A DNA stretch of 64,000 nt from Mercurialis annua. Its lineage: Eukaryota; Streptophyta; Magnoliopsida; Malpighiales; Euphorbiaceae. Positions 22,493 to 34,539 of the stretch are shown piece by piece. Within the stretch, counting starts at the first letter, position 1. The number at the start of each line of letters is the position of its first letter. The position numbers and the translations under genes were made by a program. The notes beneath the pieces are model-generated. The model made no database searches. It had not been told where the DNA came from and saw nothing but the letters and a program-made list of their open reading frames with translations. The stretch spans positions 55,291,653 to 55,355,652 of the forward strand of contig NC_065572.1 in assembly GCF_937616625.2 (NCBI RefSeq), written 5' to 3'.

Positions 22493-24853
22493 TAGCACGT
22501 TTCCTCGGATCGTTAGAACAAATTCATTACATCAAAGCATTACAAATCAGATTATAAAACATGCAGCGTTAAGGATAACGGAACAGACTGAGCATATAAT
22601 GTAACAGCGATAAAGCATTCAGCTCATATATACAATACACAAAAGTAAACTCGAGGCTTCATTGGCTAATTTATAATTTGGCCCTTGAACTTTTCAAAAG
22701 TTGCAATTTTATCCAAAACGCATCCGCGTCCAAATTTTAAAGAGTCTCCGATTGACTTGAAACTTCTACCACATATATTACAAAATATTATTAACTCGGG
22801 ATTTATAATTTATTTTATACTAATTTCTTAAGTTATTTTCTTAAATCCCGCTAAATTATTTAATATAAATTACTCTAAATTCTTGATTTTATTAAATTAA
22901 ATCCATCTTAATTTAATTTGTCGGAACTTACGTCACGTGACACGATATAATTTATTTTAAATATTCGGGATATTATAAAAATAGTGTTTCAGTATAATAA
23001 CACAAAACTGAAGGATGTTTAAATGCAACTTTTAAATGTCATGGTATTATTAGTGCACTATATAAAACTTCAGGGGTAGAAAGTAATTATTTTTATCTTA
23101 TTATTATTATTAAAATTAGATGCTCACATTTTTGAAAGAAAAATAACTGACAAAGTATATATTTAACTAGTAGAATCACTTCGTTTTGATTGTAAACCCT
23201 ATATTTTTATTTTATTTAAAGTACAACTTTGCATATTTATTAATTTTTTTTGGATAAAAAATAGATACTTATCCTAGAGAATTAGTGAAAAGTGTTCTTC
23301 AAGAGTTGTTTTCAAAAATAGTACGTGTATTACACATATTATTAATCAAATAAACTTTCATTTTTTTTACCTATAAGTACTAGTACTTCTACTTTATTCA
23401 AACACGCTTTAAATGGACTGCAGGTGCTTATGACAAAAACATGCACTGATAATCCCCTAGCTCATCTCCCTCGCTCTGGGACGTCCTTCCGGGACATCCC
23501 CGAATAATTTAAAAAAAAAATGTTTTTTTTTTCGAAAAAATCGGAAAAATTTATTTCTGAACGTCGATAATTATTATCCGACGAATTTTAATCGTTGTCC
23601 GTCATTTTAATCAATTTTTTACGTATTTGTTCGGATGAGTTGAGAGCATTTTTTTGTTTTGGTTTTGCTAGAAGGACGAAAATGTCTTTTGTAGGGGCGA
23701 TATTAAGTAAAAAGGGGCGGCGAATAGTAAAACCCTAATAATATTTTCTCCACATTTAAAAGCCTTCGGGCCTAATGTTTGGAAAGACCTAATTATCAAT
23801 CATGTATTATTTTATTATATAAAATGGACTAATTAAATTTTTTTGCCGGAGGACTAATTAAATAATTTATGAAAAAAATTAAATTTTTAGATGCATATGT
23901 TAGAGATATTGAAATAAATAAGTAGTTGATTTAAAATACAATTTAACGATTTAAATACAAATAGATTTAAATTACAATTGACTAATTTAGATATTTCAAA
24001 TTAAAATTGACCAATCAATTTGTTTTAATCAAATTAAAAATGTAAAGTTATAAATTGTAATATTAAATTGTAAAATCAGTTTGTTTGAATAAAATAATTT
24101 ATTTTAATCAAAATAAAAGTGTAAGGTGACAAATTGTAAAAGTTCATGGTCTTAAATTAATATTAAATACTAATAGAAGAGACCATATATAGACTTTACC
24201 ATATTCCAACTAGGCCATTTGTGTAGGTGCAGAGCATTAAAGAAACACGGAAAACAGAAAAAAAGATGTTTAAATTATCATATTATGAGGGAGTTATTTT
24301 CAAGACATATAAGGCTACAATAGTAAAATCTCAACACTCATTAATAAAGAGTGATTATTTCTACCCAATTAAAATTATTCTATCCGGATAGATTCTATCC
24401 ATTTATTACTACTCTATATATATAAGGGTGGAATATGTAACATGGATCATTCCACAATATAGATCGTGCTCCTTATTATCACCCGCATAAGCCATTAACA
24501 CAAAGTGGAGTGTTGGGTTTATTTGATTCTTCTATAGCCCATGCACACGTAAAGTGCCAAATTTTTCTTAATTTAGTTGGACTTAACAGCCAAACTCTAC
24601 ACTTTTTCTTAACTATATGAATTGTTCAAGCACCGTATAATTCATAAAAGAAAATTATGAATGTAGTAAGACACTTATCTGTATATATTTATAATTAAAA
24701 ACAATGTGTTGTTGTTAAGTTGTCCTCTCATCAAGAAGCTAATCATCTTTACCGAACTAGAATGGTTGTCCAGCCAGACTTCTACATTTTCCACCGAATT
24801 TGTATGGGGGGTTGGATTTCGATTAAGGTGTGTTCCACGTTCACCGCACCAAA

Positions 24854-25238
24854 TGATAACTCCGCTTTTTTCACAAGTCTTTACACGAGTACCTGTACAA
24901 GAAACAAAATAAGCTCAAAGGCTTTTAGACTCGGTTTTCCTGAAACCGCTTCGATGCTTAAGTCAGATATCGATTAATATATAGAAAGTTAAGTATATTG
25001 TGTTGAGAAAGATTAACCCCTTATAAGTGTACCTTTCATTTTATTTATAGGCATAGAATAAAGTAGTTTACTCCACTAAGCACATCTCCTAAAAACTAGT
25101 AGATGTGCTCCCACATTCTAGAAATATAGATTAGTGGGTCTTGTTATCTTTATTGCATATGACTAATTATTGGCGAGTTATACAAAATTTCAGATTAAAT
25201 AACTCGCTCGGGGATGACTGTTATTTAGGTCGGTGTCA
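24854..25238 (-). repeat. 5' LTR of the Tat-like element
   Basis: This 385-bp LTR pairs with 18847-19245. The two differ at many positions and by a few short indels, so the insertion is old compared with the element at 43397. Confidence 0.8.
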
Positions 25239-25469
25239 AGAATATATCGAATTAGTTTCGAGAAAAATATGATATTCATATTAAAAACCGTCAAAATAGT
25301 TGTTAATAAGTAAAATTAAATGAAAATGAAAACAATTTGTATACAGACAAAATAAAACAAAAAGGAATTTTAGGAAGTAGACAAATGTAAGGACATGTGT
25401 TACTATTGTGCAAAAACTTGGAGGTTAAGTCTATAGGTGTCATTGTTTTGTTTTATATCAAAAATAGTA

Positions 25470-25758
25470 GGGTTAATTGCAAATGCATACACGAAGTTTA
25501 CCTTAATTTACAATTACAACATAAACTTTGAAACTTGGCAATGTCAGTAACCAACTTTCATTTTTTGGCAAATTGGTACACCGACCAATCACGCAACGAC
25601 ACATGGCGGTATATTACAATGTCCACGTTAGTGTTTTTCGTGTTTGGTGTATCGATTTGTCAAAAGTGTAAAGTAGGTTACTAACATTGCTAAGTTTCAA
25701 AGTTTATGTTGTAATTGCAAATTAGGATAAAGTTCGTGTATAAATTTGCAATTAACCC
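25470..25758. mobile_element. Mutator-like MITE, 289 bp
   Basis: Inverted repeats of about 80 bp start GGGTTAATTGCAAATGCAT and end GCAATTAACCC. They are flanked by a perfect 9-bp duplication AAAATAGTA (25461-25469 and 25759-25767). Confidence 0.85.
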
Positions 25759-28260
25759 AAAATAGTAAAACATTTCTTTATCTTTAAAACAGTGACTTTT
25801 CGTCCTCCCCATTTTCCATATAAACCATATCCACCGACACCACCACATCCAACTCTATTTTTCTTTACTTTTGAAGTAAGCAAAGGTAAAACACTTGTTT
25901 ACAATGTTTATTAATTATGAATAAAGCTTTTATATGGTGTTTTGATGCTAATTTCGAATTTGTGTGGGTAACAGTTTTAATGTTTAAAAACTCAAATTTT
26001 TCAATGGATTATGGTTTTAAAAGATAATCAAGTTAATGGGTTTTGGTTATTTTTAAGCTTTAATTCGTATTTATATGAGAATGGATTTAAAAGCTTAAAA
26101 GCTTAAAACTTAAACTTTTCTTTGGATTATACCTTTAATGGATGATTAAACTATTGGGTAGTTAATATTTTTGAGTTTTGGTGCTTAAATCAAAGTGTTG
26201 AGATTTTGTGTGTTCTTGAAATAAAGATTTGATTTATGAGTTTTTAAAATCCAAAAATTTCATAATTTTATGGTGTATTAAGACTATGATTCATGGATAT
26301 TGTTTATTTTTAAGCTTTAAATGTTAGAAGAGGATTTTTAATGAAAACCCAAAACTTCAAAATTCATGGTGTTCTTGAGTTAAAGCATAAAGTGATGATT
26401 TTATGTAATCCGAAAATTATATAATAATTGAGTTATGGATTTTTGGTAATTTTGGATTATGTTATAAGAAAATATTTGAGTAAATAAAAATGACATGCAA
26501 CTGGATTTTAGTATGAAATAGGCTAATTAAATTGAATAATGGGTGTTGGTTGTTTTTGGAAATTTTGAAGTATTTTTCAAAGTTATGCTTTTTTTGAGAA
26601 ATGATTTATTTGGGTGTTTTTGACGTATACTAAAAACTGAAAATTCATGAATTATAGGTGCAATTGTTAATGTTAAAGTTTGATCATGATTTTAAAAGAA
26701 AAATTATCAAAGGGTTTAAATTTCAAGTTTTGGCCAAATGTTTAAAGGATTATAATTTTTCCACTTAGGCCGGATATTTAGTGAAAAATGTTAAGTGGAA
26801 TTTTGATATATTTTTTACAAAAAAATATTTTATGGATTATGTGTATATTTTATGTGTTGTTTGATTTTGGTTAAAAATGCTATGTTTAAAGTGTTGGTAT
26901 TATTATTTGATTATTTGATCAAATTAATATTTGGTATGTGTTGGTGATAATTTCTTTTGATGTTGATCATTAGAAATTAAGATCTGGTATTTGATTGAAT
27001 TGTTGGTAAAATTAGGTGGTATAAAGTGAGGTTTGACCAAAGTCGAAAGGGGCCGAAGCCGAAAAACCGGAAGGATAATTCCTGATATGGATATTGAACG
27101 GATTTTGATTTTTTGCTTTAATGATAAAAGATAGAATTTATTAAATGATCTAAAATTGGTAGTAAAATGAAAATAAAGAGGCTAAATAAATAATAAAAGT
27201 TTTAAAGTCTACTTAGTCGGAATTGATTATTATCGACTAAAGTTAAAGCGAAATATGAACATAGGATGTCGGAAATATAAAATATCAATTAATATTTATA
27301 TTTGATGGATTTAGTTATATAAAGATTTTCTTTAAATGGGCTTAATTTTTATAGCCTTGTTTAAAGTCAAGAGTTGACTTTATTTAAGAAATGGACTTAG
27401 ACTTCTATAAGCCCAAAGCCTAAAAAAATAAGATTAAATGAGTTAAAGTGGTGAAGGTCTAATTAAATTAGATTAACAATTAATTAAAGAATAAGATAAT
27501 CAATTTAATTATTTAATTAAATTGAGATAGAAATAGAAAGGAATAATGAGACCCGAGATTGAACGTAGATCTGAATTTTTAGTAATTAAAATATTATTAA
27601 TTAGTTTGGTAGTTAATGTTATAAGGGTAAAGCGATAAAAGGGCAATATGATAATTTGATTAGTTTAATAAAACTAAATAAAGAGATAAAGGATAAATAA
27701 TTATTTGTGAATAATTATTAAAGGACATAGATGTGGAACGAACCTTGAATTTATTTCAAGTGTTTTCCTGAATCGGAACCGAAAGAGAGTAGGTTCATAA
27801 TTCTCGAAGAGTCGAGAATGAGAAGGAATTATGAATCGGTTAAGTTGAGAAAACGGCCGATAAAAAAATGTTTTGTGAAGTGTCTTTGATGTGATATTTG
27901 TTGTATACGATATGAAATCGTATTTATGTGTACGTTTAGAGGTTAAATCTATACTTACTATTCTATCCTTTGAAATCGATATAACACGATTCCTGAATAT
28001 AGATGTGACGGAAGTCATCTATTGGTGGAACGTGTCAAAGGAGTACCAGGTAACATAGACCGGAGAGCTAACGAAAGAAATAACGTGAAGTAAATAAGTG
28101 GACTACAGTCTGTGAATGTGCTTACAACTTATACTGATGAATATTAGTATTATAAATATTTGTAAACGGCATTATATGATTTATAAATTCCATATATATA
28201 TTTTAAATATTAAATTGTATTAAAGATTTGAAACTGATTTAGATTCATTGAAACATGCTT

Positions 28261-28296
28261 ACTATTGGGCGGCCATAGTGCTGTGTGATCACCGGT
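28261..28296 (+). promoter_or_regulatory. LTR stem-loop module
   Basis: ACTATTG-GGCGG-CCATAGT (one wobble pair) is followed by GCTGTGTGATCACCGGT. Confidence 0.6.
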
Positions 28297-29941
28297 ATTG
28301 TATTTTAGAATGTGTTTGCATGGAAAATGTTGTGTGAATCCAGGCGACGGTCTGGAAGTCTAAGGCGACGGCCTAGACATAAGAGTCGAACAGATCTTAA
28401 GAGGCAACGGAAAACATACGACCAAAGGTTAGTCAAGAGTACTGCCGAGGTCTGAGTGGTTAAACCTAAAAATAAAAGTGGAAATGAGATATTAATAAAT
28501 TTACAGCCTAAAATGTTAACCTGAATAACGTGGATAAAGTGGAATACTTATGTTCTTATTTTGAAAGCATATAGGAACATGAATCATGATTTAGGATTTC
28601 ATATGAATCGGTAATCTGGATGCATTGCTTTCATATTAATGTTTATTAATGTATTTTGTACACATTCACCAGTTTATTTGACCCACATTGTGGAACTATT
28701 TTTCAGGATCGTTAGTTGTCTCTTTTGGACGAGACTTCACTTTATTTGCTTCTCGAAGTCTCCTCATTTGAATTGTGGTATTTTGTCTATTTTATTCAGT
28801 AACGATGCAGTAGATAGATTAGATAGACATTTAGCATGTCAATATAGCGATAATGCCACACTACAACTATGTTTCATTTTCATCGCATGTTTATATTATT
28901 TTTTTTGACTGCATGCTTAAAAGTGTTGGAAATAGTTGCAACCCGGGTATGTGGTAGTATGAGAAATTTTGAAATACAATGTAAAGGAAACTGTATGCAA
29001 CTGTGTTATATGTATAATGTGGGGCCAACATGGCTATATCCATGAATGCATGTTATCGGTTTTGTAAAAGCGGTATTCGAGGAATACGCGCTAAAACGAT
29101 AACCAGTGATGGGAAATAAACAGTTTTGATTCAACGAATGTGTATGCATAATAAAATGCAGTTTAAACCATAATGAGATGGTTATGAAACTAAAATGCAG
29201 TAATTAAGAGAAAATTATTTGCAAAGTTTCATTAAGATTTTTATCGGAACATTTTAAATGGAGTTTTTAAAATGTTCGAAAAGTGTTTTGATTTCGTGAA
29301 AAAATTTAAAGTGTTTTTAAGGCTTGCTACGGGTTTTGGAGCAACCACTCCCATTCCTAGCGCCAGACTCGATGCCGAGAGTCGGGTCGTGCCATATATA
29401 CATAATGGCTAAGTGTCATTTAGTACTAGTTCAATCATGCACTCTAATCCAACTTCTTAACTAGTCGTTCGTAGCTCAAAATCCAATAAAATATAAAAAC
29501 TACGTCCAAATTTTATGAAAATTTGACGATAGCATCTTAAATTTATATCGCGAATATTGACACCAAAATTATTCGCTCGGAACTTATAAATTATTTTATA
29601 TTAATTTATAAGCTTTTCTTTAGTTCCGATAAATCTTATTTATTAAAATTTAAATTTGCAAATTTAAATTTTAAACACCTATAATTCCAACAAAAGAACA
29701 CTTGTAAAAATAACTTACGCTTAAATGTAATTTACGTACTCCCAGTTTATTAAATCACTTCCCGTGATTTAATTTAATAACTTTAAATAGTCAAATTTGA
29801 ATATTATTATTTGACAATTAAAATAATTTTTTACGAATATTTTTCTTAATATTCGAAGTTCAAAATATTCTATTTAATATTTTGATTGTCCAATTTGACC
29901 TCGTGGACTATTTTAATTACTTAAAATTACAGGGTGTTACA

Positions 29942-31045
29942 ATACTTATCGTTCTTTAATCGGTTTATACAATTCATAATTTAATTAAACTGTCTTATCG
30001 TTTTAATAATTTGAATACTTTTCTTTTTATTATTCATTTAACTCTTTTAAATGTCCAAAAGTACGTTTTTATAGTCCGTTTGAATCGAATTTAAGTCTTT
30101 GCACGTATTTGGGCGAAAATGTTATTATTCCATTTGAAAATAGCTATGCGGTCGTACAGCATAATCATGTTGTGCATTTCGTCTGTGCGTTATGCACATC
30201 CTCAGGGTCTGCTCCTCGGGCTATTCCAACCTAATTCCGATGTCCGAAACCGTCTAAAAACACCAAACCAATTCGATTCAAAATCTAAACATTAAAGCAA
30301 TACGAACTCGATCGGTTTGATATGTTTAATGTAATTTCTTTGATTAAATAATTTTTTTATATATAACCGAATTCAAATTCGTGATGATTACCTCGTCTAC
30401 ATGCGGATTATCGAAGAAATCGGAGTCGAAAACGAGAATCGAAGCCAAAAACTGTTGAGAAACGAAGTTAGGTCATTTATTTCTCTGTTGCTGCGGAAAA
30501 AGGAAGAAGAAATATGCTTATGCATATTTCTAATGAATATGGTAACTTGAAATAGTAATTGGTCAAAAAGCCACTAGCTTTTAGTTCAATTTCGCACTTT
30601 AATCCAAATTTTTAATTATGGTCCGCACTAATTATGAAAATAATATTATAATTTTATGAAATTTCACTCATAAATACCATAAAATATAAAACGAATAAAG
30701 ATATAATTTTTATTTGCATAGGACTTATCTTTTATTTTATATAAATCTTTAAAGAGTTATTGGGTCTAGATCAGTACCACTTGATAAAATAAACTATGTC
30801 CAAATTTCATAAAATTTTGAAGATAACTTCTTAAAATTATTCGCGAATATTGATATTAAAAATATTAACTCGGGACTTATAAATTATTTTATTTTAATTT
30901 TCCAAGCTTTATAAGTCCCGTCCAAATCTGATTATTAAAAGTTAAATTCTCAAATTCAAATTTTAAACATCTATAATTACAATACATTTTTAGGAAAATT
31001 TATAAATTTAATTTATGCTTAAATTTAATATATGTACTCCAGGTT
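29942..31045 (-). repeat. Older minus-strand LTR remnant
   Basis: It continues the sequence left of 16424 once the solo LTR is removed. Its blocks match those around 17640-18450 and 29400-29780. A degenerate palindrome cluster lies at 30145-30198 (for example GTGCGTTATGCAC). A splice-donor-like ACGAG|GTAATC reads on the minus strand near 30390. The right end is cut off and the left end was not found. Confidence 0.55.
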
Positions 31046-31254
31046 CATTACCGGCTAATTTTCAAATGCTAAACCCATTTTGGGGTCCTCAAACTATGCT
31101 ATTTTCATTTGTTAGGTCTCTCAACTTCTATTTGGTTTTCTCAGGTTCCTAAACTTTCATTTTTTTGGTTCATCAAGTCCCTCAACTTTTATTTCGCTTC
31201 TTCAAATCCCTAAAATTTTATTATTCGGTTCATTTTCGGCCAACATTTTTGTCG

Positions 31255-31365
31255 TCTCGTATCCGCCAAAATAGCGACGGATCCATCACTAAAAAAATTC
31301 GGCAATCTTTGGCAGGAAGTTTCCCGCAAAAATAGCGATGGATCCATCGCTAAAATCTACAAATT
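31255..31365 (+). repeat. CACTA-type subterminal repeats
   Basis: Copies of AGCGACGGATCCATC and AGCGATGGATCCATCGCTAA resemble the subterminal repeats of En/Spm (CACTA) transposons. They probably mark the 5' side of the element whose gene fragment follows. The preceding 31080-31250 is T-rich with repeated (T)CCCTCAACTT-like phrases and no gene. Confidence 0.55.
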
Positions 31366-31900
31366 ATTTGTTTATCCAGTTACCATTAATTTATATGATT
31401 ACATCCTATAACATAGTAATGTATGAAAAATATTGATTGGCCATAATGGATGCTTTCTCTATATGTTGGGATATAATGAAAACTTTCACTAAATGTTTGG
31501 TCTTTATGAGTCATGATCGACATCTCTAACTTTATATTTTTCATCCATAGCTAATAGACAGAAGTCCATGTTAATGACATATAAACGTCAGCACACTCAT
31601 TTTTCATTTGTGACATTTTCAAAACGATATAATAGGATATTGGTTATTATCGAGACGATAAAGGTTTGAACAAGACAATAATTTTTGCAAAATGTTTGAC
31701 CTTTTTGGGTTATTAGACCTATAAGATTTTCACTCTTTAAGACAGTTGCATATTAATTTTAAATTTAATAAAAACCAACCGTTTAATTTTTGTTTTTTGA
31801 AAGACAATTTAAATAATTTGAATGTAAGATAATATTAGAAATCAATGTTCTTTTGTTGAGGTTACCGCATTTAGAGATGACCATGCGGGTTGAACCGTAA

Positions 31901-32128
31901 ATCGAGGGCGTCAACAAGAAGCACCGTGTGTGCGGCCTGGGATTGGCCAGCAGCAAGTATGCAGCCCCGAGTTGCAGGACGCAACAAAGCAGCTCTTTTA
32001 GGTCGTCACAGCAGGCGGACGAGGAGGTCGAGCACCATGTGTAGGCCGGCATCCAAGAGAGCCTACGGCAGGTTGAGCAGCAGCTGGCAGAGCAAGAGCA
32101 TCAGTAGCTGGCGGAGTAACAGTGTCAG
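31901..32128 (+). pseudogene. CACTA (Ptta/En-Spm) protein, C-terminal part, left piece
   Basis: The frame starting at 31901 reads IEGVNKKHRVCGLGLASSKY, the conserved motif of plant Ptta/En/Spm transposase-family proteins. A Gln/Glu-rich tail follows. At least three in-frame stops interrupt it. The base composition is clearly more GC-rich than the surroundings. Two solo LTRs separate it from its C-terminus at 37558-37683. ORFs in other frames here are shadows. Confidence 0.7.
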
Positions 32129-32132
32129 TGTA

Positions 32133-34538
32133 TGTCACGACCCAAAATCTCGAGCCGCGACCGGCGCTTGGGAATGGGAGTGGTAGCTCCGAAACCCGTA
32201 GCAATCCTAAAACCACATTAAACTTTTTGCGCTCTAATCAAATAAGCAATCATGCAAAACATTTTCAGAAAATATTTTAAAACGATTCGATTACAAACAT
32301 CTATTAGCATTCTGAAAACTTTACATAGAAACTAGGGTCTTACAATGCGATGCCACATCAAGCATTGCCCTGTTTCGCACATCAATAGCAAACAGTTTAA
32401 GCGCAGCTAAACTACTCAAGTTTACAATATATCAGAGTATAAACGATACATAAAACCGTTTGACAAAACCATATGAACATCTAGGACTAGACCACTGCAG
32501 CGCTATCGATATAAACCTTCTTTGTACATACTTCTAAACAGAGACTTCCGAAGCAAGGATAGAAGTCCGTGACGTCAAAAGACTATTTACCTAAAAATTG
32601 TTAAAACAACGGGGTCAGTTAAAACTGAGTGAGTTCATAGTTTACAAGTGAGTATTCTATAAAACAAAACAATGCTATAAATCATTCATTCATATGCATC
32701 CAAATATAACTTCCGACTGAAACCCTAATCCTTGATTTGTTAAATCTTCTTTACAGTCAAAACGATTAACTTAATCTTGATGGTAGGTTCCGGATAATTC
32801 AACCAAGTCAACCAATACCTTCAGTTACAGTCCCGTGATAGTTCAACCAAGGTGACTAGTACCATTACTTAAATCCAACGATCGATGAGTCCCGGGATAG
32901 TTCAACCTAGGCGACTCATTAAATACAGGTCGCGGGATAGTTTCACCAAGCTAACCTTGTATCGTCTTCATAACATACACAGAACATATAGCTTAAACTT
33001 AACTAGTGATCACGTAGTTCCTATTGCCGCCCTAATCATATCTATACTGGTTTCAAGATAATGATGCGTGTATTTCATACAAAGCGTTTTTTTATAATAA
33101 GTCATGTTATGCAAATTATATAAATCATTTTGCATTTAGAAAGCAATGCATTCTCAATACATCAAATGTAAACACATATAAACTCACTGCTTGCTATTCC
33201 AAAAACTTTAATCACACGACACCCGTCAAACTCCTTGTCCGGTAGCTGGTTGCCTCGCCGGATCTAGGAAACATACAAATATAAATCGAGTAAGAGTCTA
33301 ACTCTATAGACATTCTAGACTCGAGATATAAACATATATGTAACTCATCGAGTTCTAATCGCGTCTAATCTCACTTCGTATCCATCTTTACTTATCGATC
33401 TTCGATACTAACTTTATACGGCTTTAGGTTTACGACTTAAACCTTAAACCTAAACGTCTAACTTCGTATATCAAAACCCTAATCATATTTAAAGTCCAAG
33501 TTCCATTAAATTGAAGTCTGTTAACTTCAAACAACTCAAAATACCAAGCATCGAACTTTAGAACATTAAAACGGGTCACAAATGACCGATAAATGGCTCA
33601 GAATCGGTCCTGGCACGACGTGAGAACCTTCCTCACGTCGTGAGGGCTGCCTCAAGTCGTGAGGACTCTGCACACGTCGTGAGGAACCATCCTCACGTCA
33701 TGAGGATGCCCCTCACATTTTGAAGGCACACTCTCACGTTGTGAGAGATGGTCTCACTTCGTGAGAAGCACGAAAACCGCCCCGACTTCAATTCTGATGT
33801 GATAACAATGCTTCCGCACCTACCCATGATCAAAAAGACACTCCAAACCATCACAAACATAGAAAAAAAATGCTTAAAACGAATCAAATACGTAACTTCG
33901 ATACGGTTTCGCTGTAACCCTAAAATTCTAACCAAAAACCCATCAAAAACAATTGAATAAATGGCAAAATGACATGCTCACCTTGATAGCCCTTCGAGTT
34001 ATGATCGTTTTGCAACAAAAACCGTCAAATTTGGTTAAGAAACGAGAAACCTAGGTTAGGTCAAAGTTTGATCGTGAATTGTTGATGTTTTGGGTTTTTA
34101 ACTTCATTCATGAAATGAAGAAGATGATACTTAACATATTCGTTTGGATAAAGTACAACTAGCTTAAGAAGCTCAATCTCGTACTTTAACTCAATTTCTT
34201 AATTAACGTCCGCGTCCAAATTTAAAACACTCTCGGAATTACACGAAACTTGACCAATAAATTCTTAAAAATATTTTATGGACGAAGGCATATAAATTAT
34301 TAGCTCGGTACCTACATTTTATTTTATATTAATTTTCTTAGCTTTTTCTTAATCCCGCTAATACCCACTCTAACGAATAATAATTACCACTAAAAATTAT
34401 TATTCAGCGATCAACCTTATAAACTTATTCCGACTATAATTCTCAACTCAATTTCCATTTGCGACCTACTTGACCTAAATTTGGTAATTTAAGACACGTG
34501 GCACGATCTAATACCTTAAAATTTTATGCGTTATTACA
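32133..34538 (-). mobile_element. Solo LTR (minus), 2406 bp
   Basis: The left end is TGTCACGACCC and the right end GTTATTACA, flanked by GTGTA on both sides (32128-32132 and 34539-34543). It contains the terminal block, AACTCGGT-type repeats (32780-32960), a half-decayed stem-loop module near 33004-33040 and palindrome array D. A minus-strand splice donor (ATCAAG|GTGAGC) lies near 33984, upstream of the array. The right-hand duplication overlaps the first bases of the next LTR. Confidence 0.9.
33613..33767. repeat. Palindrome array D (CTCACGTCGTGAG type)
   Basis: About eight units are present, such as CTCACGTCGTGAG, CTCAAGTCGTGAG, CACACGTCGTGAG, CTCACGTTGTGAG and CTCACTTCGTGAG. They have 6-bp arms around a single central base. 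Spacers of a few bases to about 10 bases are not conserved. The array sits 771-925 nt from the LTR 5' end. Confidence 0.85.
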
Positions 34539-34539
34539 G

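Larger units (their letters stand above)
22080..22977 (-). mobile_element. Short solo LTR (minus) inside the Tat-like element
   Basis: It has the shared terminal block at the left (GGCGCTAGGGAATGGAAGTGG) and ends GGGATATTATA at the right. It is flanked by AAAAT on both sides (22075-22079 and 22978-22982). Both terminal dinucleotides are mutated. At 898 bp it is much shorter than its relatives, so most of the U3/leader part is missing. It carries a perfect stem-loop module and a 3-copy tandem repeat. Confidence 0.75.
18847..25238 (-). mobile_element. Complete, coding-less Tat-like LTR element
   Basis: Two LTRs in the same orientation (18847-19245 and 24854-25238) begin TGATAACTCCGC and end in GGTCGGTATCA or GGTCGGTGTCA. 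The element is flanked by AGAAT at 18842-18846 and 25239-25243. The TATA box (GCCTATAAATAA) reads on the minus strand, so the right copy is the 5' LTR. In that direction the LTR is followed by TTTGGTGCGGTGAACGTGG, a likely primer site, and the other LTR is preceded by TTTGGGGACATC, a weak polypurine tract. No ORF of retroelement type is found. Besides a minisatellite and a solo LTR, the interior is AT-rich with nothing recognisable. Confidence 0.8.
18544..29394 (+). mobile_element. Solo LTR (plus), split by a Tat-like element and holding a MITE
   Basis: The left end is TGCAATACCTC and the right end GGGTCGTGCCA, flanked by TATAT on both sides (18539-18543 and 29395-29399). Removing the Tat-like element and the MITE leaves about 4.16 kb. 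It has a TATA-like CATATAAACC near 25820, a splice-donor-like AAAG|GTAAAA near 25886, a stem-loop module at 28261 and the shared terminal block at 29330. Positions 26000-28200 hold T-rich DNA without a gene. No palindrome array is present. Confidence 0.8.
16424..29941 (-). mobile_element. Solo LTR (minus), split by a nested insertion
   Basis: The left end reads TGTCACGACCC and the right end GGGTGTTACA, the reverse complements of the usual LTR end and start. The two parts, 16424-18543 and 29395-29941, add up to about 2.66 kb, near the 2.59 kb of the complete element's LTR. Flanks are CTACT and ATACT, a 5-bp duplication with one change. The left part contains the shared terminal block, the stem-loop module (17316-17351) and palindrome array C. 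The right part is the U3 side. Confidence 0.8.

Noticed and set aside
21238..24400. Palindrome CTATCCGGATAG near 21245 and again near 24380
   Set aside because: The two copies lack matching flanks or target duplications, so I could not make a pair of element ends from them.
27701..28018. 105-residue minus-strand ORF
   Set aside because: It lies inside a solo LTR, has no recognisable domain and no counterpart in related LTRs.
31890..32216. Ser/Arg-rich ORF (plus) and Pro/Ala-rich ORF (minus) over the CACTA fragment
   Set aside because: The recognisable Ptta/En-Spm protein lies in another frame. Both ORFs also run across the border of a solo LTR.
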